Origin: Bacillus kexueae
Lineage (GTDB): Bacteria > Bacillota > Bacilli > Bacillales > Aeribacillaceae
Assembly (NCBI RefSeq): GCF_022809095.1
Contig: NZ_JALAZE010000005.1
Coordinates: 62,001 to 126,000, forward strand
DNA length: 64,000 nt
Direction of reading: 5' to 3'
Part shown: positions 53,058-62,242 of the stretch, piece after piece
How the letters are laid out: each line of letters opens with the position of its first letter
Numbering within the stretch: position 1 is the stretch's first letter
Made by a program: the position numbers and the translations under genes
Notes under the pieces: model-generated
The model's input: only the letters and a program-made list of their open reading frames with translations
Database searches by the model: none
What the model was told of the DNA's origin: nothing

Positions 53058-54131
53058 TTGAATATTTTTCTTACAGGAGCAACTGGATTTTTAGGCGGGA
53101 AGCTCATTCAAAACTTACTGAAGAACAAAAACCATACATTATATGTATTTGCGAGAAATATCCAAAAAGCGGCCAAGCTACGTCAAACGTTTCCAGCATC
53201 TGATCAACAAAGAATTCATATTGTTGAAGGAGATATTACACGCCCTTTTGGTGGACTAGGTGAAGAAGATATAAATTGGTTAAAGGGGAAAATAGATGCT
53301 ATTTATCATTTAGCTGCACTCGTTAAATTTGACGAGGAGTTAAGAGAAGAACTTTTTGCAACGAACTACGATGGAACGAAGCATATCCTGGACCTCGCTA
53401 CTGCAATCGGAGCAAAAAAATTTTACTATGTAAGTACAGCCTACACAGTCGGTAAGGGTTCAAATGGGGTTGAAGCGTTATATCCAATGAATCACCCAAC
53501 CAATAACCCGTATGAGGAAAGCAAAGTGAAGTCTGAACACTTAGTCTTTTCGTATAATACTAAACTAGATATCTCGATTTTTCGTCCAGCTATTATCGTC
53601 GGAGATTCGAAAACAGGGGAAGCCGATTCTTCGTTTACGCTATATGGATTTATGCGAGCACTTGAATTATTCAAGAGAAAAGTATCTCGTTACCCTTCTG
53701 AAACATCGTATCGAATACTTGCTTCAAAAGAAGGGACATCCAATCTCGTACCAGTTGATTATGTTTCCGATATTTTAAGTCTTGCGCCTGAAAATGCAAA
53801 GCCGGATACCATTTATCATATTACAAATCCGTATCCACCAACGAATGAAAAGCTGCTAACATTTATAAAAGATGCCCTTCACTTTGAACAACTAGACATC
53901 GTTGAAGAAGTAGAAATCCATGAACTAATGGATGTGGAGAAGCGCTTAAATGAACTAATCGACGTGTATCAAGTATATTTAACTCGAAATCTTTCCTTTA
54001 AAGATGATCATACAAAAGAGCTTATTTCTGGAACGGATATCCAGCACTTATTAATGACTGATGACATGATAAAACTCATTATCGATGCAGGTGTTCGCAA
54101 TCGACAAGCACACACTTTATCGAATTCATAA
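53058..54131 (+). CDS. SDR family NAD(P)-dependent oxidoreductase (male-sterility/thioester-reductase-like)
   Basis: A 357-residue extended SDR with TTG start after AGGAG. The nucleotide loop is TGATGFLGGKL; the catalytic pair is in NPYEESK (Tyr and Lys), with STAYTVGK before it. The sequence around IYHLAALVKFDEELREELFATNYDGT is close to the NAD-binding-4 group that reduces acyl thioesters to aldehydes or alcohols. With the adjacent hydrolase it could modify a fatty or acyl substrate; this is inference. It has no carrier protein domain. Confidence 0.85.
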   Translation: MNIFLTGATGFLGGKLIQNLLKNKNHTLYVFARNIQKAAKLRQTFPASDQQRIHIVEGDITRPFGGLGEEDINWLKGKIDAIYHLAALVKFDEELREELFATNYDGTKHILDLATAIGAKKFYYVSTAYTVGKGSNGVEALYPMNHPTNNPYEESKVKSEHLVFSYNTKLDISIFRPAIIVGDSKTGEADSSFTLYGFMRALELFKRKVSRYPSETSYRILASKEGTSNLVPVDYVSDILSLAPENAKPDTIYHITNPYPPTNEKLLTFIKDALHFEQLDIVEEVEIHELMDVEKRLNELIDVYQVYLTRNLSFKDDHTKELISGTDIQHLLMTDDMIKLIIDAGVRNRQAHTLSNS

Positions 54132-54365
54132 TCTTAAACTCTCTTCTCTCAAAGAGTGTTGTTTCTAGTTATACAATGGATATCGAAAGGTGGTCTAGGG
54201 TTTGCCGGTATAGTGACTCTATATCACCCCTATTCTCCGCAGTGTCTTTATTTTATTGCGGAAGAGTCTCCCTTTCGTACAACGCTGGACAAATGGCACC
54301 TTTCGCTTCAACTAATTCAAGACTAAAAAGCAACAACGTATTAGAAACTATCCTTAAGAAAAGAA

Positions 54366-54391
54366 GGCCCTCTATTTTTTGCAGAGGGCCT
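54366..54391 (+). terminator. terminator after the hydrolase/SDR pair
   Basis: AGGCCCTCT pairs with AGAGGGCCT around ATTTTTTGC. It lies 235 bases beyond the SDR stop; the stretch 54132-54365 has no convincing gene (the frame 54176-54409 lacks a ribosome binding site). Confidence 0.7.
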
Positions 54392-54564
54392 CATTGCTAT
54401 GTAGAATAATTCTTCTCATTAATTCAACACTTCATTCATTCCCTCCGCCCCTTCTTCTCATAGATTTCTCATCATTATAGCAAATATCGGAAACTACGAC
54501 GGTTTACTTGTGAATAATTGTAAATAATATAGATTGAACACAATTTTCAACTGGAGATGATAAC

Positions 54565-55641
54565 TTGAACGTAGCAATTATGGGTGCTGGTCTATCTGGG
54601 TTAGCGTGTGCAATCATTCTCGAGCGCAACGGGGTATCACCGACTATTTATGAAAAACGAAGTCAAGTTGGTGACCGTTTTATTAATGCGGAAGCCTTAA
54701 TGAATTTGTTAACAAGACCGATTTTAGATCCAATTCAGTATTTCATGGAACATCACGAGATTGATTTAAAACCTTTATCTCACATTCGCACTCTAAAAAT
54801 ATTTTCAGAAAATGAAAAAGCAACGATAGAAGGCCTCATCGGATTTGTGAATGTTCGCGGTCGCCACCATCTATCTTTTGAACAGCAGCTGGCCAATCAA
54901 GTGCAAACGCCCATCCACTTCCATTCAGAATATACTTACGAACAACTATTACATGAGCATTCTCATGTTGTGATGGCAACGGGTGACGGGGAGTACACCC
55001 GCAAACTACAGCCCTACACACTGAATACGAGTGCCTCCCTTACAGCTGCAACGGTTGAAGGATCTTTCAATCCGTATACAGCGATGGTATGGCTTAATAA
55101 CCATTTCGCACCGAAAGGATACGGATATATTCTTCCGTTTTCTGAAAAAGAGGCGAACATCGTCATTGCTTATCCTGATAATGTGGTGACAGCAAACGGT
55201 GATCAATTATTTCAATCATTTCATCAGGAATGTCAAAAGCATCTAAATCAGGAGCTTACCATAACTGACCAGTTTCAGGTGAGTAATTATCTTATTGGAA
55301 GAAGTCATTTCCCTCGTATTGGGAACACACTATTCACAGGTAACTGTCTTGGTACGAATATGCCTTTTCTTGGATATGGTCAATTTGCCTCCATTTTATC
55401 CGGAATATTCGCCGCCTATGATATTCTTGGTAAGGCGAACTACGAACAATTCGCTAAGAAAATTTATGAAAGCTACGAAGATTCTCTTGTCCTCCGTAGA
55501 ATGGTTGAAAAGCTGGATAATGATACGTTTGACAAGATAGTAAAAAAACTGGATGGTCCTATCGGAGCGATGTTGTTTCATCAAACAAGATTAAATCCAT
55601 TACGAATCGCAAGCCTCCTCCTTCGCCCTTTCATGTCCTAA
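54565..55641 (+). CDS. FAD-dependent oxidoreductase
   Basis: A 358-residue flavoprotein with TTG start behind GGAGATG. The FAD motif is MGAGLSGLACAIILERNG at the N-terminus, and GNTLFTGNCLGTNMPFLGYGQ is the typical second FAD-binding region (GD replaced by GN). The middle region is not conserved enough to name a substrate; similarity is to geranylgeranyl-reductase-like and squalene-type flavoenzymes. It is monocistronic, with a 433-base gap upstream. Confidence 0.75.
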   Translation: MNVAIMGAGLSGLACAIILERNGVSPTIYEKRSQVGDRFINAEALMNLLTRPILDPIQYFMEHHEIDLKPLSHIRTLKIFSENEKATIEGLIGFVNVRGRHHLSFEQQLANQVQTPIHFHSEYTYEQLLHEHSHVVMATGDGEYTRKLQPYTLNTSASLTAATVEGSFNPYTAMVWLNNHFAPKGYGYILPFSEKEANIVIAYPDNVVTANGDQLFQSFHQECQKHLNQELTITDQFQVSNYLIGRSHFPRIGNTLFTGNCLGTNMPFLGYGQFASILSGIFAAYDILGKANYEQFAKKIYESYEDSLVLRRMVEKLDNDTFDKIVKKLDGPIGAMLFHQTRLNPLRIASLLLRPFMS

Positions 55642-55714
55642 ATTCTAGGCAGATTTCCCTTAATATGGTACGGTATTGTTGTCGAAATGTTTCAAATATA
55701 AGGGGGAGCTATAA

Positions 55715-56389
55715 ATGCAGAACAAAGAAAAAGTAAAGCAAGACATATTAGATGCTTTTTGGTCACGACATGCGACGAAGCAATTTGATCCAACTAAAAA
55801 AATTTCAGACGATGATTTCCGATTCATTTTGGAAACAGGTCGACTTTCCCCGAGTTCCTTAGGAATGGAGCCGTGGCGATTTCTCGTAATCGAAAGTGAA
55901 GAGCTTCGAGAAAAAATTAAACATACTGCTTGGGGGGCATATGGAAAGCTTCCAGAAGCTAGTCATTTCGTCGTCATTCTCGCTCGAACAAAGGGAGATA
56001 CAACGTACAACTCCGATTACTTAGAGGAACACTACACTCATTATAAAATGCTTCCGGAAGACGTAAAACGCGATTACTTAACGAAAGTCGAAAACTTCCA
56101 ACGAGATGACTTTCAATTATTAGAAAATGATCGCGCCATGTTTGACTGGGCGTCGAAGCAAACATACATAGCGCTTGCAAACATGATGACTGCAGCCGCA
56201 CAAATCGGCATTGATTCTTGTCCTATCGAAGGCTTTTCCTATGAGAAAATGAATAAACTCCTTCAAGATGAAGGTTTGCTTGAAGATGGTAGCTTTAACA
56301 TCTCAGTCATGGTCGCTTTCGGGTACAGAGCAAAAGAGCCAAATCCAAAAACGAGACGCCCATTTGAAGATGTTGTTCGATTTGTATAA
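55715..56389 (+). CDS. nitroreductase family NAD(P)H oxidoreductase
   Basis: A 224-residue flavin nitroreductase. FMN-binding elements: WSRHATKQFDPTK near the N-terminus, GRLSPSSLGMEPWRFLVI, and DSCPIEGFSYEKMNKLL. AAGGGGGA precedes the ATG. The family reduces nitroaromatics or quinones. It ends at the hairpin at 56411-56434. No operon partner. Confidence 0.88.
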   Translation: MQNKEKVKQDILDAFWSRHATKQFDPTKKISDDDFRFILETGRLSPSSLGMEPWRFLVIESEELREKIKHTAWGAYGKLPEASHFVVILARTKGDTTYNSDYLEEHYTHYKMLPEDVKRDYLTKVENFQRDDFQLLENDRAMFDWASKQTYIALANMMTAAAQIGIDSCPIEGFSYEKMNKLLQDEGLLEDGSFNISVMVAFGYRAKEPNPKTRRPFEDVVRFV

Positions 56390-56410
56390 TGTGACTTACT
56401 TAAACGGAAT

Positions 56411-56434
56411 CAGGAGCGAAAAACAGCTCCTTTT
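56411..56434 (+). terminator. terminator of the nitroreductase gene
   Basis: AGGAGC (56412-56417) pairs with GCTCCT (56426-56431), followed by TTT. Confidence 0.7.
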
Positions 56435-56439
56435 GAACG

Positions 56440-56600
56440 AAAGAAAGGTGGCGGACGACTGTCCAGACTCTCCTGCACTGAGATATGATACTGCGAGGAA
56501 TCCGAGCAGATATTGACTATAGAAACCCGTTCGTTAGGAATTGTCCTTCCCTGACGAAAGCGTCCGCTACCAGATTAAATTAACCGAATATAATTGACGA
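56440..56600 (-). repeat. dispersed repeat family B, copy 3 (degenerate, inverted)
   Basis: The left end GAAAGAAAGGTGGCGG is the reverse complement of the right part of copy 1, and the right end CGAAAGCGTCCGCTACCAGATTAA is, on the minus strand, the left part of copy 2. The middle is highly diverged. So it lies in the opposite orientation to copies 1 and 2. Confidence 0.55.
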
Positions 56601-56602
56601 GA

Positions 56603-56635
56603 AACAGGCTGTACTTTTAGGGTAGCCTGTTTTCT
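56603..56635 (+). terminator. hairpin with T-run beside repeat B copy 3
   Basis: ACAGGCT (56604-56610) pairs with AGCCTGT (56624-56630), followed by TTTC. Confidence 0.65.
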
Positions 56636-56760
56636 TTGTCTAACTATCAATATTTACCACCCATCTTTTTCTTCATTATTTCTTCTATTTTACCGATAGT
56701 TATTATGAGAAGTAACTTCATATATATTACGAACGAAAGCAGAAACGAGTTGAGTAAAAA

Positions 56761-58341
56761 GTGGTAAAATTATTTTCAAATGAATATTTTCACCTATTAG
56801 AACGAGATAACATCATATTTATCCATGTCACTCAACCCAATTTTCCTCTACTTCAATTCGAAGATGTACTAAATCTAAACCCGCGAATTGAGATAACAAA
56901 ATTTCTTCATTTAAAGAAAGCGCTTGAACAAGCTTCATCAGAAGATATCGAAATTGGACGTCTTAGACCAACTGTTGATATGATCCTTTCAAGAGATCAA
57001 ATGGAAGCTAAAGTCAAGATTTATGCACTTCCAGATGAATTTGATCAGAATAAAGAACAGTATATCCAACTTGTCTTTGAAGCGCTAACTGAACAACAAA
57101 TAACAGAAGGAATCTTAATCGATGTTATCCGTAATGGTTTAAAACCACTTGAAGAAATCATCGTTGCAAAAGGGACTCCTCCAACTCATGGTGAAAATGC
57201 TATAATACGCTACTTCGAACTATCAGACCGAAAACCAACAATACGCGAAGATGGTCGTGCGGACTATTATGATATGAACTTCATAGATGAAATAAAAGCT
57301 GGGGATTGGCTTGGAGAGAAAATTCCTCCTACAGAAGGAAAGCCTGGAGCAACCATTAAAGGAGAAATATTGCAACCTCGAAAAGGAAAAGATGCTCGAC
57401 TATTATATGACCCGAAAACCGTTACAGAAGTCCGAGAGGGGAACAAAACTGTCTTACGTGCAAAAATTGATGGAATCGTCGCTTATAATCGAGGAAAAAT
57501 TGGCGTCGGACGTCACTTAAAAGTAGACGGTGACGTTGGTGTTGAAACAGGGAATTTGGAGTTTGATGGAAGCGTCACCATTACTGGAACTGTACAAGAG
57601 GGGTATTCAGTTATCGCAACTGAAGACATTTCTGTCTTAAGTGAAGAAGGTGTATCAGGCTGCCATCTGATTGAATCAAAGACAGGAGATGTTTTCGTAA
57701 AAGGTGGTATATTTGGTAAAGACCATTCAATCATTAAAGCAGGCCGGAACATCTTTGTAAAGTACGCAAATCATTGTACATTATTGGCTGATGAAAACAT
57801 ACATATTGGCTACTATTCGATCGGAAGTACGTTAAAAGGGATAAACATTGAAACTGATAAAGAAAAAGGAAAGCTAATAGGTGGAAATATTGAAGCGAAG
57901 GCAAAAGTTCTGTCAGGATACTTAGGGAATAGAATCGAACAGAAAACATTCATCTTAGTTCAAGGGTTTAACCGCTTAAAGGTTAAAGAAGAGTTTGATC
58001 AACTTTTACGACATTATAAATCTTTACTGATTCAGCTCGAAGAAGTAAAACGAGAGTTAGAAATTTACGAAGCTAGTCGAGACCAATTAGATGAATGCCA
58101 ATTAAAAGAGTTCGAAAAACACGAAGAAGCCTTTGATGACTTAATTCAACATGTTACGTCGTTAGAGTCTGAGCGAAAAAGGCTCATGTACTTGTTACAG
58201 ACGAAAGGTGACGGACAAGTAACAATATTTAAAGAAGCCTATCCACAAACTTTTTTAGAAATTAAACAAGTGCGAAAAAAGATACAGACCTCTACCACAG
58301 GTACCATTTATGCTTTAGGGAAAGAACTCCGGTACGAGTAG
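56761..58341 (+). CDS. FapA family protein (DUF342)
   Basis: A 526-residue DUF342/FapA-type protein. The N-terminal 240 residues include the FapA segment DYYDMNFIDEIKAGDWLGEKIPPTEGKPG. Residues about 240-390 form a repetitive beta-helix (LKVDGDVGVETGNLEFDGSVTITGTV, CHLIESKTGDVFVKGGIFGKDH), and the C-terminal 130 residues are coiled coil. GTG 56761 directly follows a stop codon in frame and has only a weak GAG upstream, so an unusual start is possible. Such proteins occur in polar, flagellar or envelope complexes, but no flagellar gene is nearby. Confidence 0.85.
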   Translation: MVKLFSNEYFHLLERDNIIFIHVTQPNFPLLQFEDVLNLNPRIEITKFLHLKKALEQASSEDIEIGRLRPTVDMILSRDQMEAKVKIYALPDEFDQNKEQYIQLVFEALTEQQITEGILIDVIRNGLKPLEEIIVAKGTPPTHGENAIIRYFELSDRKPTIREDGRADYYDMNFIDEIKAGDWLGEKIPPTEGKPGATIKGEILQPRKGKDARLLYDPKTVTEVREGNKTVLRAKIDGIVAYNRGKIGVGRHLKVDGDVGVETGNLEFDGSVTITGTVQEGYSVIATEDISVLSEEGVSGCHLIESKTGDVFVKGGIFGKDHSIIKAGRNIFVKYANHCTLLADENIHIGYYSIGSTLKGINIETDKEKGKLIGGNIEAKAKVLSGYLGNRIEQKTFILVQGFNRLKVKEEFDQLLRHYKSLLIQLEEVKRELEIYEASRDQLDECQLKEFEKHEEAFDDLIQHVTSLESERKRLMYLLQTKGDGQVTIFKEAYPQTFLEIKQVRKKIQTSTTGTIYALGKELRYE

Positions 58342-58406
58342 TGAAAAGGCAGCTCTTTTGTCATTGATAAAAGGGTCCACCTAGGCCAGAACTACTTTAG
58401 CAAATG

Positions 58407-58438
58407 AAAAAGAGCGTGGGAAAGCAACGCTCTTTTTT
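58407..58438. terminator. bidirectional terminator
   Basis: AAAAAGAGCGT pairs with ACGCTCTTTTT, flanked by A and T runs, between the convergent FapA-type gene and the small membrane gene. Confidence 0.85.
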
Positions 58439-58802
58439 ATATCACCATATATTGTAAGAAAAGAATAAGAAGGAATACACCGATTTGAGGGATCGTCTCC
58501 TTCAGTATGACCCGATGTTTTCCAATCGTTATGATAAGAAAAACAATAAAACTATTCAAAATGATAGCCATCGGAAAAAATTTTGCAATCCCTACTAATT
58601 CCACTACACCTATAGCACTCATACATTGAAGAACGCCTACTAATACAAGTAGCAGTCCCCCTTGATGTATCATAATTCTAGTAGACCCAATTACAAGCTC
58701 ACTATTATTTTGCTGTAACAACTCTTTTATCTGCACTTTTTCCCCGTATATACTATGCGCAATTCCGATAAACAACGTTAATAATCCTGCTAAAATTTCC
58801 AT
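58437..58802 (-). CDS. hypothetical membrane protein (121 aa)
   Basis: A 121-residue protein with four hydrophobic helices (ILAGLLTLFIGIAHSIYGEK; GGLLLVLVGVLQCMSAIGVV; FFPMAIILNSFIVFLIITIG; IGVFLLILFLQYMVI). AGGGAG precedes the ATG. The layout GLLTLFIGIAHSIYGE resembles small integral membrane proteins of unknown function. It is alone on its strand. Confidence 0.7.
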   Translation of the reverse strand: MEILAGLLTLFIGIAHSIYGEKVQIKELLQQNNSELVIGSTRIMIHQGGLLLVLVGVLQCMSAIGVVELVGIAKFFPMAIILNSFIVFLIITIGKHRVILKETIPQIGVFLLILFLQYMVI

Positions 58803-58995
58803 TTCAATACTCCCTTCAACTCTTCCAATCTGTCACTTTTCCATTGCTCTTTACTAATTATACTAAAAGTGGACATAAGAAAAGCAGATGAAGGGATAAA
58901 TAGGTTCTCTTCATCTGCTTTTATCATTCGTTTTATTAACGTGAATGTTAAACTGAAATACTATGTAAAAATCAATGTTCTCTAATTTCTCTAAA

Positions 58996-59472
58996 CTATT
59001 TCCCAAACGTACTCGGCATGACAACCGCAACGACCTCTCCGGTTGCACATAGTGTATCATGCGCATAAACCTCAGTTGTAACTTTCCACTTCTTCGGATG
59101 GATTTCTTCCACCTTGCCGACTGCCTTTAATTCCACTTCTTGCGGCGTTGGCTTTAAGAAGTTCACATTTAATGAAGCGGTTACAAATCGTGGCGGCTCT
59201 TTTCCATCTTCAAGCTCGTACCCGTTCTTTCGATGTAATGCTAATGCAGCAGAGCCTGTGCCATGACAATCGATTAACGAAGCAATGACGCCTCCATATA
59301 CATACCCAGGGATAGCTATATGTTCAGCAAGTGGTTTAAAGACCGTAACCGTCTTGTCTCCATCCCAGTTGGTTAAGAAATGATGTCCTTTTTCGTTTAA
59401 GCGCCCACACCCATAGCACCAAGCAAAGTCATCTGGATAAATATCTTGCACCCCTTTAGCGACCTTCTCCAT
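58996..59472 (-). CDS. PaaI family thioesterase (hotdog fold)
   Basis: A 158-residue hotdog-fold enzyme from ATG 59472 behind GGGGGATG. The catalytic region is YGGVIASLIDCHGTGSAALAL (Asp as general base). The N-terminal FAWCYGCGRLNEKGHHF carries a Cys pair common in 4-hydroxybenzoyl-CoA-type relatives. The family hydrolyses acyl- or aryl-CoA. It is divergent from an IlvE-like aminotransferase. The substrate is unknown. Confidence 0.87.
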   Translation of the reverse strand: MEKVAKGVQDIYPDDFAWCYGCGRLNEKGHHFLTNWDGDKTVTVFKPLAEHIAIPGYVYGGVIASLIDCHGTGSAALALHRKNGYELEDGKEPPRFVTASLNVNFLKPTPQEVELKAVGKVEEIHPKKWKVTTEVYAHDTLCATGEVVAVVMPSTFGK

Positions 59473-59594
59473 GCTCATCCCCCTTTTTCTGAATATTATA
59501 ACAGAAATCCATTTTACCGTTAAGGTATTGAAACTTCTACTCCTCCCCTGTTTTAGCATAAGTTAATAAAAACTGAAGAATAGGAGAATATTAT

Positions 59595-60500
59595 ATGGCC
59601 TATATTTTTGATCAAGGTCATTTTATCGACGAACGACAAGCCACCATCAGTGTTAAAAATCGAGGCCTTCAATACGGACTTGGATTTATCGAGGGAATTC
59701 GAGCTTTTTGGAATGCAGAGGAACAACAGTTATACCTATTTCGCCTTGAAGATCACTATAAGCGTTTTCACCAATCGGGGAAAATCCTTTCCATCCCTGT
59801 CCCGCTATCAGTCGATGTCTTAAACTCCGTTACAATTGAGTTAATGAAAGTGAATCGAATTACTTCCGATGTATATATTCGCCCAATTTGCTTTAAAGGT
59901 GAAGAACTTCTCGCGCCTTCCATCATAGATCCATATAATCGGGTTTCTATTTTCCAAGAATCCGTCATTTATTTGCCGAAGCCTGGTCTCGCTGTATGTG
60001 TTAGTTCGTGGATTCGAAACGGAAATAATATGATCCCGCCACAAGCAAAATCGACAGCCGGCTATTTAAATTCCGCCCTTGCAAGATATGAAGCAGTACA
60101 AAACGGTTTTGACGAGGCGATCTTTTTAAATGAGCATGGTTTTGTGTGCGAGGGGTCAACCGAAAACATTTTTCTAATTAAAGATGGGGTTGTTTATACA
60201 CCAACGATTGCTGATGGAATTTTGCCTGGCATAACGAGGAATACCGTTATAAATATCGCAAGAAATGAGCTGCATCTTGAAGTAAGAGAGGATAGTATTG
60301 CAAGAGCTGAGCTCTACCAAGCTGATGAATTGTTTTTTACCGGTACTGCCATCGGAATTAAACCCATTATCTCCGTTGATCACAAGCCAGTCGGTAATGG
60401 AAAACCTAGTTCATTTACAAAACAGATCCAGCAAATTTATGAGTTAATCGTACGAGGAAAATATCCAAAGTATAATCAATATATTACACCCGTTTACTAA
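59595..60500 (+). CDS. class IV aminotransferase, IlvE-like
   Basis: A 301-residue PLP fold-IV enzyme, best matched to branched-chain amino acid aminotransferase. The PLP Lys is in PPQAKSTAGYLNSALARYEA (about residue 155); the cofactor phosphate regions are CEGSTENIFLI and DGILPGITR; the acceptor region has ELFFTGTAIGI. GGAG precedes the ATG. It could instead be a D-amino-acid aminotransferase or aminodeoxychorismate lyase, but VYIRPICFKGEE and the length favour IlvE. It is followed by repeats C and A. Confidence 0.82.
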   Translation: MAYIFDQGHFIDERQATISVKNRGLQYGLGFIEGIRAFWNAEEQQLYLFRLEDHYKRFHQSGKILSIPVPLSVDVLNSVTIELMKVNRITSDVYIRPICFKGEELLAPSIIDPYNRVSIFQESVIYLPKPGLAVCVSSWIRNGNNMIPPQAKSTAGYLNSALARYEAVQNGFDEAIFLNEHGFVCEGSTENIFLIKDGVVYTPTIADGILPGITRNTVINIARNELHLEVREDSIARAELYQADELFFTGTAIGIKPIISVDHKPVGNGKPSSFTKQIQQIYELIVRGKYPKYNQYITPVY

Positions 60501-60533
60501 AAAGTCGTTACGCTAAAGAACAAAATTGAAAAA

Positions 60534-60652
60534 TAAGAAACATACATGATTTTACACTCACACCCCGGACATGAAAATTTATTCTCCCTGGGGTTTCCTT
60601 TCTACCATCTACCTATCATGATCGATTATTCAGCTCATTTTCACAGAAAATG
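60534..60652 (+). repeat. dispersed repeat family C, copy 3 (with terminator)
   Basis: As at 27162 and 38702 but lacking about 14 bases near the right end. Its hairpin at about 60562-60597 is weakened by CCCTGGGG in place of CCCCGGGG. Repeat A copy 7 follows. Confidence 0.85.
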
Positions 60653-60657
60653 CGGAA

Positions 60658-60820
60658 AGCGCAAGTCCTTAGGCGAAGGGCGCTGGAGGACCTGCGAGGA
60701 GGCTTCCGTCGCCACAGCAGGGCCGAAGAGACTCGAGCTGATGGTGCTTGGAGCTAGACACCCCAAAAAACGGCAAAGAGAATACTTTAACACTTAATTG
60801 AACTTAAACTTTCTGTAACA
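60658..60820 (+). repeat. dispersed repeat family A, copy 7
   Basis: A full-length copy with a few changes (GACTCGAGCTGATGGTGC). It ends directly at the A-run of the DUF1761 gene terminator. Confidence 0.9.
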
Positions 60821-60821
60821 A

Positions 60822-60850
60822 CAAAAAAGGTCTGACATAGTCAAACCTTT
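60822..60850 (-). terminator. terminator of the DUF1761 gene
   Basis: AAAGGT-C-TGAC pairs with GTCA-A-ACCTTT; the stop codon is in the right arm. Confidence 0.7.
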
Positions 60851-61238
60851 AAAACATTGTGTGTAAAATACTTAATATCGTTAAGATGATTACGTGGTCT
60901 CCAATAGCAATTAAAAATACACTTTTTTTCATCATTCCGAACATCATATTTTTAAAGTAAGAAAACGAAAGAATGGCGCTTACTATAAGTCCTAATACGA
61001 CAGCTCCGCTTACCGTTTCCGTACTAGTTAACTCAACAAGAGTGGCCATTAAAATTGAGTTTAAGAATGCTACAGCAATTGCTGACACAAATGGCTTTGC
61101 TCCCGCTTCTTTTAAATCGACGTTATTTAACACTGCCCATTTTTTTCCGAATAGGATAGGCGAATAATAAAACGCACCAAAAGCCATATACAATAACCCA
61201 CCTAGGATGATTGCAACAAAATTGAATTCCATCATCAA
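60849..61238 (-). CDS. DUF1761 family membrane protein
   Basis: A 129-residue protein with four helices. The N-terminal FVAIILGGLLYMAFGAFYYSPILFGKKW is the diagnostic DUF1761 segment. The start is one of two adjacent ATGs behind AGGTAGA. It lies 17 bases downstream of the AraC-type regulator in the same direction, so it is probably the second gene of that transcript. The function is unknown. Confidence 0.85.
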   Translation of the reverse strand: MMMEFNFVAIILGGLLYMAFGAFYYSPILFGKKWAVLNNVDLKEAGAKPFVSAIAVAFLNSILMATLVELTSTETVSGAVVLGLIVSAILSFSYFKNMMFGMMKKSVFLIAIGDHVIILTILSILHTMF

Positions 61239-61255
61239 ATCTACCTTTCTTCGTT

Positions 61256-62182
61256 TTATTTCGGTTCAATTGGAATTGCAATTCCAGTAATATGAGCTTG
61301 GATATGCAGGGAATTGGGAATCGGTAAAATTTCGACAAATTCGACTGGATTCCCAACAAATCGGAACCCACTTTTCGGCAGCCAAATGCTGTACATTTCC
61401 GTATAACAATGAATAATATGATTCCGTTGATCGTAACTTAGAGGGTTCTCAAATTCGTATACTGCAAATTTCCCTCCATTAAAGGTTGTCGCTCCCTCAA
61501 CTGATTCCTTAACGCGAATGCAACAATCGTACCGACATTTCCCTTCTGGAGTAATAAATGGATTGTTACGAGGGTATCCAAAATAATACCCATCCGGCCC
61601 ATCATACTCTCTTGCTTTCACCCAACGGAACACTTCTTCCCAAGACTCATATACTTCTTCTGTATAATTTCCAATGTGTTGCTTCCATACGTATGAAAAA
61701 CTCGGAATTTCAATGATTTTAACACGACTCAGGTCAACCCACTGAAATTGATTATACGGGTTACTAATCGGATATTCTTGTGGTTTTCTGCTCATTTGTT
61801 TAGAAATCTTGCTATCTTCATAAGCCAGAGGAAACTTTTTTAAGTATTCTCCCTCACGCCAAGCTTTCGGGCTAACATGATACATTTGCTTGAACGCTTG
61901 GGTGAAATAAGAAAGTGATGTAAAACCACATTGAAGCGCAATATCTGTAACCGGAATATCGGGCTCATAAATAAGTAAATGCGCTGCCCTCTCCATTCGC
62001 ACTCTTTTCACATAGGATGCAGGCGTCTCACCTGCAATCTGTGTAAAGACTCGATGAAAGTGAAAGGGCGAATAATTAGATTGTGCCGCTAGTTTCTCAA
62101 GCGTTAAATCTTCATCTATATGCTCATCAATATAGTCCATGACAGATTGTACTTGTTCAAATTGGTCATGCGCTTGCTTCAT
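61256..62182 (-). CDS. AraC family regulator with GyrI-like ligand domain
   Basis: A 308-residue protein: AraC DNA-binding domain at about 10-110 (LEKLAAQSNYSPFHFHRVFTQIAGETPASYVKRVRMERAAHLL and DIALQCGFTSLSYFTQAFKQMYHVSPKAW), then a GyrI/SOUL-like small-molecule domain (KIIEIPSFSYVWKQHIGNYTEEVYESWEEVFRW to the end). This is the architecture of BmrR-like multidrug sensors. AGGAGG precedes the ATG. It precedes a DUF1761 gene that may be its target. Confidence 0.9.
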   Translation of the reverse strand: MKQAHDQFEQVQSVMDYIDEHIDEDLTLEKLAAQSNYSPFHFHRVFTQIAGETPASYVKRVRMERAAHLLIYEPDIPVTDIALQCGFTSLSYFTQAFKQMYHVSPKAWREGEYLKKFPLAYEDSKISKQMSRKPQEYPISNPYNQFQWVDLSRVKIIEIPSFSYVWKQHIGNYTEEVYESWEEVFRWVKAREYDGPDGYYFGYPRNNPFITPEGKCRYDCCIRVKESVEGATTFNGGKFAVYEFENPLSYDQRNHIIHCYTEMYSIWLPKSGFRFVGNPVEFVEILPIPNSLHIQAHITGIAIPIEPK

Positions 62183-62242
62183 CTTTTGCCTCCTAATTAG
62201 ACTAATCGTGCTTCTTTATTTTAAACGATTTGGAGGGAGATG

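Noticed and set aside
54176-54409. A 77-residue + strand open frame
   Set aside because: No ribosome binding site, and it reads through the terminator hairpin at 54366-54391. I see no other gene in 54132-54564.
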